From positions 186,001 through 250,000 of the forward strand of contig JAESUZ010003530.1 in the NCBI GenBank assembly GCA_017311185.1: a stretch of 64,000 bases of DNA. Reading direction: 5' to 3'. A program made the position numbers and the translations under genes. Shown piece by piece: positions 32,829 through 43,720 of this stretch. The notes beneath the pieces are model-generated. The model was not told where the DNA came from and did no database searches. It saw nothing but the letters and a program-made list of their open reading frames with translations. Within the stretch, counting starts at the first letter, position 1; each line of letters opens with the position of its first letter. This stretch comes from Proteles cristata cristata (taxonomy: Eukaryota > Chordata > Mammalia > Carnivora > Hyaenidae).

Positions 32829-33400
32829 CCTAAACCAAAATGTCAAGACGCACCAGGCAGGCTCAGAGAGGAGTAGTGCAGATCAGGGGGCAGACATGGG
32901 GTGTGGGGAGCAGAAGGGTGAGGGAGAAAGCGTGCACCACATCTGGAGAGGGCATCCACTTGCAACAACAGCCAGTCACAGCCTCCAAGGAATGTGGTCC
33001 GGCATGGCCACGGTTTCCAGTGTCAAAGAGAAGCTTGATATCTGGGATTTTATACTAAATGTTTCAACATTTAAATGTTGGGCACTGATTCAAATATTTT
33101 TTGAAAAACATTGTGCAGGCCGAAAACCTGGCACCTCCCATCCACCATTAGTCCGGAACTCTGATTCCGCACTAGTGTGTTTCCCGGGGGAGGAACTTTA
33201 GCCAGGCCACCCCCAACGGCCCTTCAGGCTCTTCTGATTGGTGAGCTCCTGTGCAGGAACTGGGCATGCCCAGGAACTTCCTTCCTGGGAGCACGCCTGG
33301 CTTCCGGGAGTGCACAGCCTGTACCCCTCAGCTATTCAGGGATGGGGCACCCACAAACCCACTTCCTTAAGAACAGAAAACCCAGTTCTCCAAACTGCTT
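32829..33400. other. unassigned non-coding DNA
   Basis: Overlapping plus-strand ORFs of 72-157 codons (32840-33711) without recognisable domains; the longest runs into the LTR that follows. Confidence 0.4.
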
Positions 33401-33404
33401 TATT

Positions 33405-33812
33405 GGAGCATAAGCTTCCTGTGACTGCGGTAACAAAGTGCCACCAAGTGGCTAGTTTAAAACGACGGATTTACCCTCCCACATTTCCGGAGGCCAGAAA
33501 TCCGAAATCAAGGGGTCAGCAGGACCGTACCTCTTCCGAAGGTTTTTGGGAAGAATCATTCCTTACCTCTAACAGCATCTGGTGCCGTCCCACCGTCGTT
33601 GGCGTTCAGCTGGCTTGCAACTCATCACTCCAACGTCCCCCTGTCTTCACTTGCCCTTCTCCTTGTGTGTCTGTTTTCTCTTTTTATAAGAACACCAGTC
33701 ATATTGGGTGAGGGCCCACTTTACCCAGTATGGCCTCATCCTAACTAATTACATCTGCAAAGATGCTTTTTCCAAATAAGGCCACATTCTGCGCGGCCGT
33801 GAATTGGGGGCG
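33405..33812 (-). repeat. MaLR LTR (MLT1-like)
   Basis: Reverse MaLR landmarks: CTGTGACTGCGGTAACAAAG, AGTTTAAAACGACGGATT, GGAGGCCAGAAATCCGAAATC, TATAAGAACACCAGTCATATTG, GGTGAGGGCCCAC, CTAATTACATCTGCAAAG, AATAAGGCCACATTCTG. Solo LTR; no internal sequence. Confidence 0.85.
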
Positions 33813-33969
33813 AGGGCAGGGAGGAAAGGAACACTATCCACCTCAACAGAATAGGTTCTTCTTTTAAGAGTTACATGTTAATCTCCACCTGATTCCTGCA
33901 TCTGTCTCTAAAATGGTTCCATTTGGGAGAGAAAACAAGGGCTATTGTTTCTTCCCACCCCCAGAATGT

Positions 33970-34205
33970 TGGTGCTTTTTTTTAAATCGTTAGTTAATAC
34001 ATAATGTAGTATTGGTTTCAGGAGTAGAAACCAATGATTCATCACTTCCATTCAACACCCAGTGCTCATCCCAACAAGTGTCCTCCTTAACGCCATCACC
34101 CATTTAGCCCATCCCCTCCAACCCAACGACCTCTCCAGCAAATCAAATATTGTTTCTTTATCTCAAACTCCAACAGCCATATTCAACATTCGTGGTCATT
34201 CATGG
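33970..34205 (-). mobile_element. carnivore L1 3' end fragment
   Basis: Reverse L1 3' UTR of an older carnivore subfamily: T-run, GTTAGTTAATACATAATG, AGTATTGGTTTCAGGAG, CACTTCCATTCAACACCCAG, TGCTCATCCCAACAAGTGTC. Truncated within about 240 bp. A SINE follows it closely. Confidence 0.7.
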
Positions 34206-34221
34206 ATGTTAGCAGTGTGAA

Positions 34222-34436
34222 ATCTTTTTTTTTTTTTGAGCAAGAGACAGAGAGAGAGAGAGAGAAAGACTATGCATGCACAGCAGGGGGAGGGGCAAAG
34301 AGAGAGGGACAGAGGATCCAAAGCAGGATCTCCACTGACAGCAGTGAGCCCAATGTAGGGCTTGAACTCACAAACCACGAGGTCATGACCTGAGCTGAAG
34401 TCGGACGCTCAACCAACTGAGCCACCCAGGTGCCCC
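34222..34436 (-). mobile_element. CAN-type SINE
   Basis: Reverse SINE with T-run at 34226-34238, GAGAGAGAGAGAGA tract, AAACCACGAGGTCATGACC, GCCACCCAGGTGCCCC. TSD not clear. Confidence 0.88.
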
Positions 34437-34591
34437 ATCTGTGAGTAGTCTTTAACCTGCACCATAATTAAGTGCATTTCTCTCCTCCGTCCACTTTTCT
34501 CTTCTTTCCTTCCATTTCCTCTCATCATTTCTCTATCTTCGTGGTCCTTAATCACTCTTCTGTTGGTTAGGTCTCTGACAAATGCTGCCAT

Positions 34592-34705
34592 GCTGTAATG
34601 GAAAGATTTTAGTGTTGTACAAACCTGGATTCAAATCCCACCCTGACACCCACCAGCCCTTAGGACCTGACCCTTCATGGGTGTTCAGTAAATATGCAGA
34701 CTGAA
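34592..34705 (+). repeat. MIR fragment
   Basis: Forward MIR: TGTTGTACAAACCTGGATTC, AAATCCCACCCTGACACCC, TCATGGGTGTTCAGTAAATATG. Confidence 0.6.
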
Positions 34706-37140
34706 TCTGCTACTGGATGAGAGTCCTTGAGATGGGTGCCTTGCTCTCCTGTCTCTCAGTTTCATCAGAAATGTGGAAGCAATACTAAACACCACAGGTG
34801 GAGCACCCCTAAGCTTGATGAAAGACACAAGTCATCATGAAATAACAGTTCTGTAAGAGCAAGAGCAAGAAAGCAGGAAGGTCATTTGATGAATGGTTCT
34901 AGGTATAAAGAGAACTCATAATGGCTTTACCGTAATAAACAGGGCAGCCCTGAAGACCTTCCGGGCTGGGTCCAACACCAGAAGCTACTCCTGTAGCAGG
35001 CTCATGCCCTCTCTTGCCCTCTCCCTCTCCTCTCTCTCTCTCCTTCTCCTTCTCCTTTTCCATTGCCTGAGTGCCTGCCTCGTAGCACCCTCTGCACTCC
35101 CACACACAGGCCCTAGCCTCCTGTTTTTCTGGCCATAAAGCTTCTAGGTGCTACTGTCTCAAGCACTTGGAGCACTCCTGGAAAACAACTTGACTCTTCA
35201 CCAAAGCCACTGACGTAGGAATTGATTGGCATGAGTTGCTCCCAAATGAAGTTCTGGATTATTTTTTCAAGTGGCCCGTCTCTATTAAGGCATAAGCAAG
35301 AAGAAAATGGATGTGATTGCAACACCAGAGCCTGAGAGATGAGCAAAGCAAAAGTGTGAGGGAGAGCCTGGGGGAGCTTCCTCAGGAGGAGCACCGTGTC
35401 TGTGGAGACGCCATCATGATGATGAACGCCACAGGGACATAAAGACAGCTTCCAGGGAAGGGGGACGGGACGGCACAATATGTTTCTAGGCTTTTGTGAG
35501 GCCAGGGAAGCCTTCCCAGAAGAAGGACAGTGAAGGCCACCTCAGGGTAACTCAGATGAAGGAGCAGTGATGAGCTGAGCCGAGCATCTCAAGCAATGGG
35601 AGAAGCTGGTTTGAGAACTTGGTGACAAGAAAATACATGACGGGCAGCAGAGGCAGGGCGTCCGGTGTCTGGCGCCAATCAGCCCCAGTGCCTGTGCTGA
35701 GCAGCAGCAGCGTGGTGGGATCTTCGCTGCGGCAGCCCCTGCGCCATGGTGTGGGTATTGCCGCTGGTCAAAATGGCCTCAGAGCCCGACACTCTGCCTT
35801 CCTTCTCCCCCCAGATTCTTCCTCCTAACATCCTCTAGTAAATGCACTTTCTGCTAAAATTAGTTAAAGCCAATTCGACTGTTTCCACAAGAGCCCTGCC
35901 TAGTGCAGTGATTAGTATCAGGATGGCCCCAGGCAGCAGGCGCTGAAGGACATGCGACTCGAGAATGGATTCTCCGGCTGAAGTCCAGAGAAAATAGCTG
36001 AAATTGGGCACGGGACTCTGGCAGCACAGGGCACTTCGTAGGTAAATCCAGAAATGAAATTACTACCTGTTATCTGTCAAAACAAAACGTTCTTGGAAAT
36101 AAAGCTGGGGGGAGGAGGGGCACATGGCCACTGTGTTGAACAGCATGACAGACCGTGAATTCAAGCACTGTGGGTGACAGAATGGATCCTCGTCTCCACT
36201 TCTTCATTCCCGCCCCCCAAAAGGATTAAGCATTCTCACAGCAATCAAACAAGCAAAAGATAAAAGGATTACACATCCACCATTTGTAAGTTCACAGTGC
36301 CTAGTGCCTTCCAGTAGAGTAAGCAACTTAATCACTTGCACCTCGCTGATGGGTTGGCCTGAAGGAAAGCTCCAGAAGACAGAGAGTGTAGGCACCTCTG
36401 AGGAGTTTCACTTTATATAAAGGGGAATGGCGAAGCAGCACCAGCTGGCGTCGTCCTTCTCAAGCCTTTTACAGTTTGGAACCCCTGAGATCAACTGAAC
36501 TCTGCATAATCTCCTGGTGTGCCTTTCCCGTGGAGGCGTCCCCCAGTGTGACATCCCAGCCTTTCTCTGGCCTCCTTACTCGCTTCCTCTCCTTGCTGAG
36601 AAACAGGAGACAGCTCTGACTGGAAAACCTGGGGAGCAGGCAGTGGTGTGCTGGTAACCACTCAGCAAATGGCTCCGTGGGGCTGAAGCCCTGGTGTGTC
36701 GTGTTTGATGATGCCCATGGTGTAAAGATTCCCATCTAGCAGTGGCTGGTTCCGAGCCACCAGCATGAATTCAGGAAGAGACGTCCACGAGCCAGAGCTG
36801 GCCAACTCCGGCACACCGTGAGAGCAGAACACAGACTCCTGTGGCCCTGTCTTGTTGGGCTGTGACTGCCCGCAAGAAATCTGGTCCCCCTTCCACACTG
36901 GAGGCTCTGCAGGGACCTGCGTGAGTGGAGGCCCTGAGTGGTCCGGCACTGCCTGTGTCTGGGTGAGCGAGCATCGCTAATCCTGGGTAGGGTTCAGAAT
37001 TAAGAAAACTGCTAGCCTCCAGATAAATGCCACCCTCTCTAAAATCAGCTTTATCAATACCAGGGGTGACATCTTACCCCTCCTCATCCTTCGCTTAGAA
37101 GGCTTACCGTGCTGCCTATGACAACCTCTAAAACTTCGAT
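34706..37140. other. unassigned non-coding DNA
   Basis: About 2.4 kb without recognised repeats. It includes a CT-rich tract near 34990-35065 (CTCTCC/CTTCTC units). Short ORFs (up to 121 codons, 35113-35478; 88-95 codons, 36469-36949) have no recognisable domain; I call none as a gene. Confidence 0.4.
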
Positions 37141-37141
37141 A

Positions 37142-37235
37142 AGTCTGCGGCTTTAAGGATTAAATGAGATAGTACACAGAAGCATCTAACACAGGCCTGA
37201 CCCACATGGTAAGCACTCAATAAAGCTTTGCTGGA
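37142..37235 (+). repeat. MIR 3' fragment
   Basis: Forward MIR 3' part: AAGGATTAAATGAGATAGTAC, ATGGTAAGCACTCAATAAAGC. Confidence 0.7.
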
Positions 37236-38605
37236 CTTTCACCACACTCCTGCATGAAAGGACCCGCTGTTCTTTTTCACGTTGTGGAGGAGAAATTGAA
37301 CAGCAGTTTCCTATCTTTTCCAGTTGACATTTCATGTTGTAGCCCCTCGGAACAAGCGGGCGATCCTATGCATTTGGGCACTGCTTTCAAGACACCAATG
37401 GAAACACGAATCGTATCTGGGACTTAGGTTCTGAAACACTCAGGTAAATGAAATGGGCAAGGATGAAATTATACCCTGTGCTGGGGAGAATGCTTGATGG
37501 CGACCACTTGCCCCCCACTGCGCTGAGTGTGCACGTTCACGCCATGATCGGTGAAGACTGGCGCTCTCAGGCCAAGGGTGCTATAGGGCAGCTGCCAGTG
37601 CTCTCAGCATACCACTAATCTTGGCATTGAAACTGGCACCATGCCCATCTCTCCATGGAACACCCCGGAAATTCTCTGGAGCATTATCTAGTACTTCTTC
37701 AGCTTTCCATGCCCCTGTTTTATTTTGTTAGTTTTTTTTTCTTTTAGATCTAGTGCTCTATTTTTTTTAGATCAGTTTCCAAAATTGACTCCCTCCCACC
37801 CCCAATAATCTGCCTCCATCAATAATGGACTTGATTATTCAAATTTAATTCATTAGAAAATTAATATTTAGTTTTGCATGATTAGCCTTTTGATCAAGAA
37901 TCAAATTTATTATCAGCCCTTGAGAATTCAAACTGTTCATACTATTGAATCTCTTAACACAATACCTGTTTTTTTTCTTTCTGAAATCCAATGTAAAAAA
38001 TCTATGAGAAAATCCATATATGGTCTGTATTCTCAACTTAATCTGTATTTCTCATTCTTTTATTTCTCTTGGAGCCACAAGCATGATGTCAAAAGGCAGA
38101 AGTGAGAGAGAGGCTGGTACTTAGAACAGTGTAGAACTCTGTAGAACACATAGAAGCTGGGTACATGTTTTTTCAGTAGATGAAGAAGTGAACAACCTAA
38201 GGAGCTACATGAATAGCTTTGGGCACCATCTTTTTCGTCTCATCCCCATTCTCCTGGGGAAATAATGTGCAGATCCCACTTACCTCCAGACAATTGCAAA
38301 CTAACAAATACGAAATCTGTCCTTTCCTTCTACTTCCCTTCTCCCAGTATTTCTTCTGTGCAGTCAAGAATGAAATAGACCGACCTCACATCAGAAATGG
38401 AGAAATGAGAAGGAATCACGTCTTCGCTTAAGAAAAATGTCTAGAAAAATATGTATAAAGAACATAGGTTGCCATGTGGTACCGTGTATGTTTCATTATT
38501 CAAGCAACTGCCATGTATTACGAGTGAGAGCCACCCAGATGCAAATAAGGGTCCATGTGGTCCACAGCAGTGTCCTTGTCACAGATGCAATGTTGTGATA
38601 CTAAT
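37236..38605. other. unassigned non-coding DNA
   Basis: AT-rich from about 37720 onward. No gene or repeat recognised. Confidence 0.4.
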
Positions 38606-38609
38606 GATG

Positions 38610-38735
38610 ATGTGACTGAGCTCTTACTCTGCATCCGCCCCTCTTGTAATCACTTTAGATGTGTTAACTGCTTTAATTCTCACCTCTCTCAGAGGCAGGA
38701 ACTATTCCTCTCTTGCTCTCCTCATTTGTAAAGTG
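38610..38735 (-). repeat. MIR fragment
   Basis: Reverse MIR: AGCTCTTACTCTGCATCC, TGCTTTAATTCTCACCTCTC, CTCCTCATTTGTAAAGTGG. Confidence 0.55.
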
Positions 38736-38757
38736 GAGCTAATATGTGTTCCTGTGG

Positions 38758-39112
38758 ATGGCACTTGAGTGTATTATGCTAAGGGAAATAAGTCAGAGAA
38801 AGACAAATACCACATGATTTCATTCATATGTGGAATTAACAAAACAAAACAGATGAACACAGGGAAAGAGGGGAAAAGGAGGGAGGCAAACCACAAGAGA
38901 TTCTTATTTATAGAGAACAAACTGAGGGCTGCTGGAAGGGCAGGTGGGCAGGAGGCTGGTCTAGATGGGTGAGAGGTATTAAGGAGGGTACTTGTTATGA
39001 TGAGCACTGGGTGTTTATATGTAAGTGACTAATCAATAATTCCACTCCTGAAACCAATTGTACCAAATATGTTAACAAACTAGAATTTAAATAAAAACTT
39101 GAAATAAAAAAT
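38758..39112 (+). mobile_element. carnivore L1 3' end (5'-truncated)
   Basis: L1 3' UTR, plus strand: ATTATGCTAAGGGAAATAAG, TCATTCATATGTGGAATTAAC, GAGCACTGGGTGTTTATATG, TGAAACCAATTGTACC, ending TTTAAATAAAAACTTGAAAT AAAAAATTG. The polyadenylation signal AATAAAAAC precedes the A-rich end. Older than the 49834-57000 element. Confidence 0.8.
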
Positions 39113-39204
39113 TGTTCCTATTTAATATGATTGTTGCAGAAATTCAATGAGTTATGTCTGGCATGTGGTAAGCCCTCAGTCCATACTAGTTTTCAATGAC
39201 ATCC

Positions 39205-39325
39205 TTATCACTGGCTCCATTTTATAAATTAGGAAATTGAGACACAGAGAAGTTGAGTAAATTGCCCAAGATACACAGCTAATAGATGGCAAAGCCAAGA
39301 TATAAACTCCCTGCTGTTATGAAGA
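39205..39325 (-). repeat. MIR
   Basis: Reverse MIR: TTTTATAAATTAGGAAATTGAGACACAGAGAAG, AATTGCCCAAGATACACAGC. A short forward MIR tract lies just before it at 39130-39200. Confidence 0.75.
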
Positions 39326-40395
39326 AACTGCTGTATTCTGGAATCCATGAATACAGTAAGGAAAGATGGATTACTGCGCGGGTGGTGAATAGAGAGGCTA
39401 TTATAAGCTAAGTCCACTAGGGGGCAGTAGACACATGCATTGCACAGACATGACGCTTACCCAGAGGATTTTGTGGGTTTTAAGACCTTAAACATTGACA
39501 ATGTTATCATAGATTTTTATGCCGATTGTTAAGGAAGAAATTGATTTAAATTATTTCCCTATTACCTTAAAGTGTAGAATACTTCTGTAAGGATTAAAAA
39601 CAATGCGTCTGGTAAACTGTCAAGCAAATGAAAGGACTCCTTCCATCTACATTCAATAAACCATTGTTATTCTCTCTGGCGAGCCTGACACTCCCCCGCT
39701 GCTGGGGGTCAGCGTGTCCCAGGCGTGACGTTCACTGACCAAGGAGAGACGAGGACCGGCCACACCACTGTGCCATTCTCCGCCCACCCTTGTCCTGGGT
39801 GAAAAGAGCAGAGCAGTGCTTCAGGCCCATGACAGTGGCGGTTCGGTCTGCAGTGCTGGTGCCAGAGAAGGAAGTCCACGGGCTCGGTACCTATTTGGAG
39901 CAATTGGACAAGATGGAATTTGGGAAACACTGTGGTAGATGCGGTCTTGGAGCCCAAATGCCAGGTGGTCCAGGAATGCACGAGAGGGAGTGACCCAGTT
40001 CTGCCTGGAGATGACACTGGAACTCAGTATTAAGACCAAAAAAGAGCTTGCAAGTCAGATGGAGGGAAACGGAGAAGTATTCCAAGAAGAAATACTCTGA
40101 ATAAAGGCTGCAGCGCCTGGGAGGTCCTTGTGCCTTTAGGGGGCACTCAGCAAGCCCTGTGGGGTGAGCTGGAGGGGAAGGAGGAGAGATATCCACCCCC
40201 CTGCCCCCAACTCAGAATATTACACACCCAAGACACGTGAAAGAATAATATTCTACCTTTAAAAATAAAGTTTGTGTATTTCTGATTACAAAAGTCTCAC
40301 AAACATTTCTGGGAAACATATAAAGAATATATAATCACTCACAGAAAAGCAGGATTTCTTTCTTGCCTCATTTATAGGCAAGTTATTATATTTAT
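39326..40395. other. unassigned non-coding DNA
   Basis: No repeat or gene recognised. Confidence 0.4.
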
Positions 40396-40397
40396 AC

Positions 40398-40980
40398 AGG
40401 TATCCCCTGCTTTTTGAAAGCTTACATTATGCCACTTCACTTTTACAGAAGATCTACATTAGTTCCTGTTTTTGCTAACCGAAAGAAATCCAAAGAGGAT
40501 GTTTCCTTTTATGAAAAGAGGCAGAGGGGCACCTGCGTGGCTCAATTAGTTAAGCGTTGGACTTTAGTTCAGGTCATGATCTCACAGTTTACGAGTTCTA
40601 GCCCCGAGTCAGGGTCTGCACTGACAGCTCCGAGCCTGATTTGAATTCTGTGTGTGTGTCTCTCTCTCTCTGCCTTTGCCCCGCTCATGCTCTCTCTCTC
40701 TCAAAAGCAAATAAATGAACACTAAAAAAAAAAAAAAAAAAAAAAGGAAGAAAAGAGGCAGGAAGAGAAAACAGCATTCAACATTTGTTTTGCAGTGAAC
40801 TGAGCCACTAAGAGGCAGTGCGTGGCCTGAGCAGGGAGAGTGGCCCCGTCTGGCTCCTTCTCCTGGGAACCACACTCGGCACTCAGCATCTAGATCAGCA
40901 TCAAGCCACCATAGCTGTGAACTCTATCTGTGAGCATCTGTGCGTTATCTCAATTTATTTTGTGCATCCATCAGCAAGGT
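40398..40980 (+). repeat. ancient interspersed repeat, possibly DNA transposon
   Basis: GGTATCCCCTGCTTTTTGAAAGC, ATTATGCCACTTCAC, ACAGAAGATCTACATTAG, TTTTTGCTAACCGAAAGAAATCC resemble a widespread mammalian repeat that I associate with Tigger/mariner-type MER elements, but I cannot assign it firmly. A SINE (40525-40749) interrupts it and the same sequence resumes after the SINE. Confidence 0.35.
40525..40749 (+). mobile_element. CAN-type SINE
   Basis: Head GGGGCACCTGCGTGGCTCAA, B box degraded (GAGTTCTAGCCCC), CT middle, A24 tail. TSD gaaaagaggcag, 12 bp perfect, at 40513-40524 and 40750-40761. Confidence 0.94.
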
Positions 40981-41145
40981 GTGTCCTAAGGTATCAGAAA
41001 AGTCTAAGAAGAGGTTACTTTTTGGGTATGGGAACACTCACAGATTTTCCCATATAAATTAATGGTAATTGCTTCTTTGTTTTATGCCATTTTGGTTTAC
41101 AAAAGTTTTCATAAGAATGCTCTACTTTCGGATAGGCAGGGAAAC

Positions 41146-41167
41146 TGTGTGTGTGTGTGTGTGTGTG
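41146..41167 (+). repeat. (GT)n microsatellite
   Basis: About 11 GT dinucleotides. Confidence 0.95.
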
Positions 41168-41469
41168 GTATATATGTATAATATATGGGATAATTCTGTA
41201 TATAATTTTGTATCTTTGCTTTCTGAAATATACTGTGCACGTATTCCCATTACATATTCTTCAAATACATTTTATGACTATGTAATATTCCTGTATAGTT
41301 GATTCATAATGTTTAAGCATTCCCTTATTGTTGAATATTATATTGCTTTCCATTTCTCTTTACTATAAAAACTGATGAACCTTATTTTCATGTCAGTCTC
41401 TATACCCGTTATTATTTCCTTAAAATAAATCCCTGAAGTTGAACCTCCGAGTCCAGGATATAGACATTT

Positions 41470-41909
41470 AAAAAAAATTTTTTTTTAAATTTTTTTTTTG
41501 TTTTATTTATTTCTAGGAGAGAGAGAGAGACAGCGTGAACAGGGGAGGGTCAGAGAGAGGGAGTCACAGACTGAAACAGGCTCCAGGCTCTGGCGCGGGG
41601 CTCGAACCCACTAACCGCGAGATCATGACCTAAGCGAAAGTCGGACGCTTAACCGACTAAGCCACCCAGGCGCCCCTATTTTTAAAAAATTTTTAAAGGT
41701 TATTTGTTTTGAGAGACAGAGAAAGCATGGGTGGGCACCCATGTGAGCGGGGGAGGGGCAGAGAGAGAGGGAGAGAGAGAGAACCCAAGCAGGCTCTGCA
41801 CTGTCAGCTCAGAGCCTGACGTGGGGCTTGAATTCAAGAACCATGAGATTATGACCTGAGCCAAAATCAAGAGTTGGACACTTAACCGACTGAGCCACTC
41901 AGGCGCCCC
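41470..41909 (-). mobile_element. older CAN SINE carrying a nested young SINE
   Basis: Outer copy 41678-41909 reads as a reverse SINE (GAGAGACAGAGAAAGC, CTCTGCACTGTCAGCTCAG, TGAGCCACTCAGGCGCCCC) with its poly(T) at about 41470-41485. TSD gatat[a/g]g[a/g]cattt at about 41457-41469 and 41910-41922 encloses both SINEs. Confidence 0.88.
41487..41677 (-). mobile_element. young felid-type CAN SINE, nested
   Basis: Near-consensus reverse copy with ACCGCGAGATCATGACC and AAGCGAAAGTCGGACGCTTAACC. Inserted in the poly(T) of the older SINE at 41470-41909. Confidence 0.93.
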
Positions 41910-42057
41910 AGATATGGGCATTTTTAAATGCTCTTGATTCAAGTTGCCAAACTGGATTCAGAAAGGCTTTATCAATTGAAGCTCCAAGCAAAGATGAGAG
42001 CGTGCACTTCACCACACTCATCCCAAGGCTGAGCGTCCTTGGATTTGATATCTTTGT

Positions 42058-43720
42058 CGCTCAAACAAGTATTTATTAGGCATCTACTGTGTGCCAGGCA
42101 CTGTGCCTGGTGCCGTGATAAAGCAGTGGGCATGAAGGACAAAGATCCTTCCCTCCTGAAGCTTCTATCCCAGGGAAGGAAGCCACTGATAAATAAGGAA
42201 ATACAGAAAGTGTAGAATGTTTTCGTTATAAATGCTAGGGAGAAAAACTAAAAAGAAAAATAGAAAAATATACAAAACCAGAAGTGGGACTCGAAGCATG
42301 GGTACAAAAGAGGTGGGTAAGGAAGACCTTTAATGGGAAGCATTTGAGTCAAACCCTGAAGGAGGGAGGAGGCTGGATGCAGGCATGGGTATGCCAGCGA
42401 GTATGAAAATAAAAGACAACGGGGCACCTGGGTGGCTCAGTAGATTAAGCGTCCGACCTCAGCTCAGGTCATGATCTTGCAGTTCATGGGTTTGAACCTC
42501 CCATCGAGCTCTGTGCTGACAGCTCAGAACCTGAGCTGAATCTGCTTCAGATTATGTGTCTCCCTCTCTCTGCCTCTCCCCTGGCTGCTCTCTCTCTCTT
42601 ACACACACACACACACTCTCTCTCTCTCTCTCTGGAAAATAGTTAAAAAAATGAAAAAAAAATCAAAGACAAGAGGCTGGTTGGCAAGTTCAAATGCAGA
42701 ATCAGTGTAGCTAGAGCAAAAAGGGGGTGGTCACAAGGGTTACTGGAATTAGGAGTGGTGTAAGAAGCCTGTTGTGCAAGACTGTATGAACTTCGGCTCT
42801 TTCACTGGAATTGAAGGGGAGCACTGGAGGGTTTTGACCTGGCATTTAACAAGAACCTTCTGGATGATGTGCTCACAATAGGCTAGAGTAGACTGAGGAA
42901 GGAAGTGCGAGATGTGTCAGCAATCCAGGAGGGAGATGATGGCATAGACTGGGATAGCAGTAATGGCAATGGAGAGAAGAAATAGAAATGTAGGCACATC
43001 GTGAAGGTGGTACCTCTGCCTACCAGACTTGCTGATGCAGCAGGTGGAAGACACAGGAGAAAAAGAAGCATCAAGGATGACGCCTAGCTTTTTGAAGAAT
43101 GAAGTTGCCCTTTACCGAGTTGGAGAATTCCACAAAAGGAGCAAAACTGGGTAGGAAGACAAAGTATACAGATTTGGACTTGTTAAGTCTGAGATAACGG
43201 TTTAAAACATCCAGATGGAAATACAGACCAGGCAATTGCATAAATAATTCAAGTTTCAAGAGAGGTCAAGGCTGAGGACAAACACTTAAGAATTGACAGT
43301 ATAAAAGGGGAACAATCCAAAGACCAAGCTGGTGGGCACACCTAGGTTTAGAGGTTTGGATCATTAGAGGGAATTGGCAAAGGATCCTGAGAATGAGCAG
43401 CTATAGAGGAGGGAAGACAATCGGGAGAATGTGGTGACCTGGAGGCCAAGTGCTGAAGTGTTTCAGGGAGGCTGGAAACATCAAGAGCAAGACGAAGACC
43501 AAGAACTGACCATGAGATTTAGCAACAAGGAGGTCATTGGTGACCTTGAGAACACCGGTTGTAGTGGAAAGAGAGCAACGAAAACCTGAATGGAGCAGGT
43601 TCAAGATGAGGAAGAAAGACATTGGCAACAGTGAGTATAGACCAATAAATATTGCAAGGAGGTTTGCTCCAAAGGCAAGGAAAGAAAGGTGTATTAGGTC
43701 AATAGAGAGGGTTTTTTAAG
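42058..43720 (-). repeat. L2-like ancient repeat, split by a SINE
   Basis: Starts with the reversed L2 tail: CAAGTATTTATTAGGCATC, CTACTGTGTGCCAGGCACTG, then a long block of phrases I know from ancient mammalian LINE-derived repeats: GGGTTTTGACCTGGC, GAGATGATGGCATAG, TGATGCAGCAGG, AGTTGCCCTTTACCGAG, TTGTTAAGTCTGAGATAACG, AACAAGGAGGTCATTGGTG, GAATGGAGCAGGTTCAAG. The order is kept over about 1.6 kb. I assign L2-like with caution. Confidence 0.5.
42421..42662 (+). mobile_element. CAN-type SINE with (CA)n
   Basis: Head GGGGCACCTGGGTGGCTCAG, middle with an embedded CA repeat (about 42602-42616) inside the CT tract, A-rich tail. Flanks share aaagacaa at about 42413-42420 and 42663-42671. Confidence 0.9.

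Larger units (their letters stand above)
41180..42050 (-). repeat. old L1 (L1M-like), interrupted by two SINEs
   Basis: Reverse old-L1 landmarks: TTTGTATCTTTGCTTTCTG, ACTATGTAATATTCCTGTATAG, TTGTTGAATATTATATTGC, TTCCTTAAAATAAATCCCTG, then after the SINEs GCCAAACTGGATTCAGAAAGG. Corresponds to the ORF2/3' region of an ancient L1; no frame survives. Confidence 0.6.

Noticed and set aside
33238..33711. 157-codon plus-strand ORF
   Set aside because: Runs antisense into an old MaLR LTR, no domain.
36469..36974. Overlapping minus-strand ORFs as a possible exon cluster
   Set aside because: No similarity I recognise and no convincing splice sites; chance ORFs.
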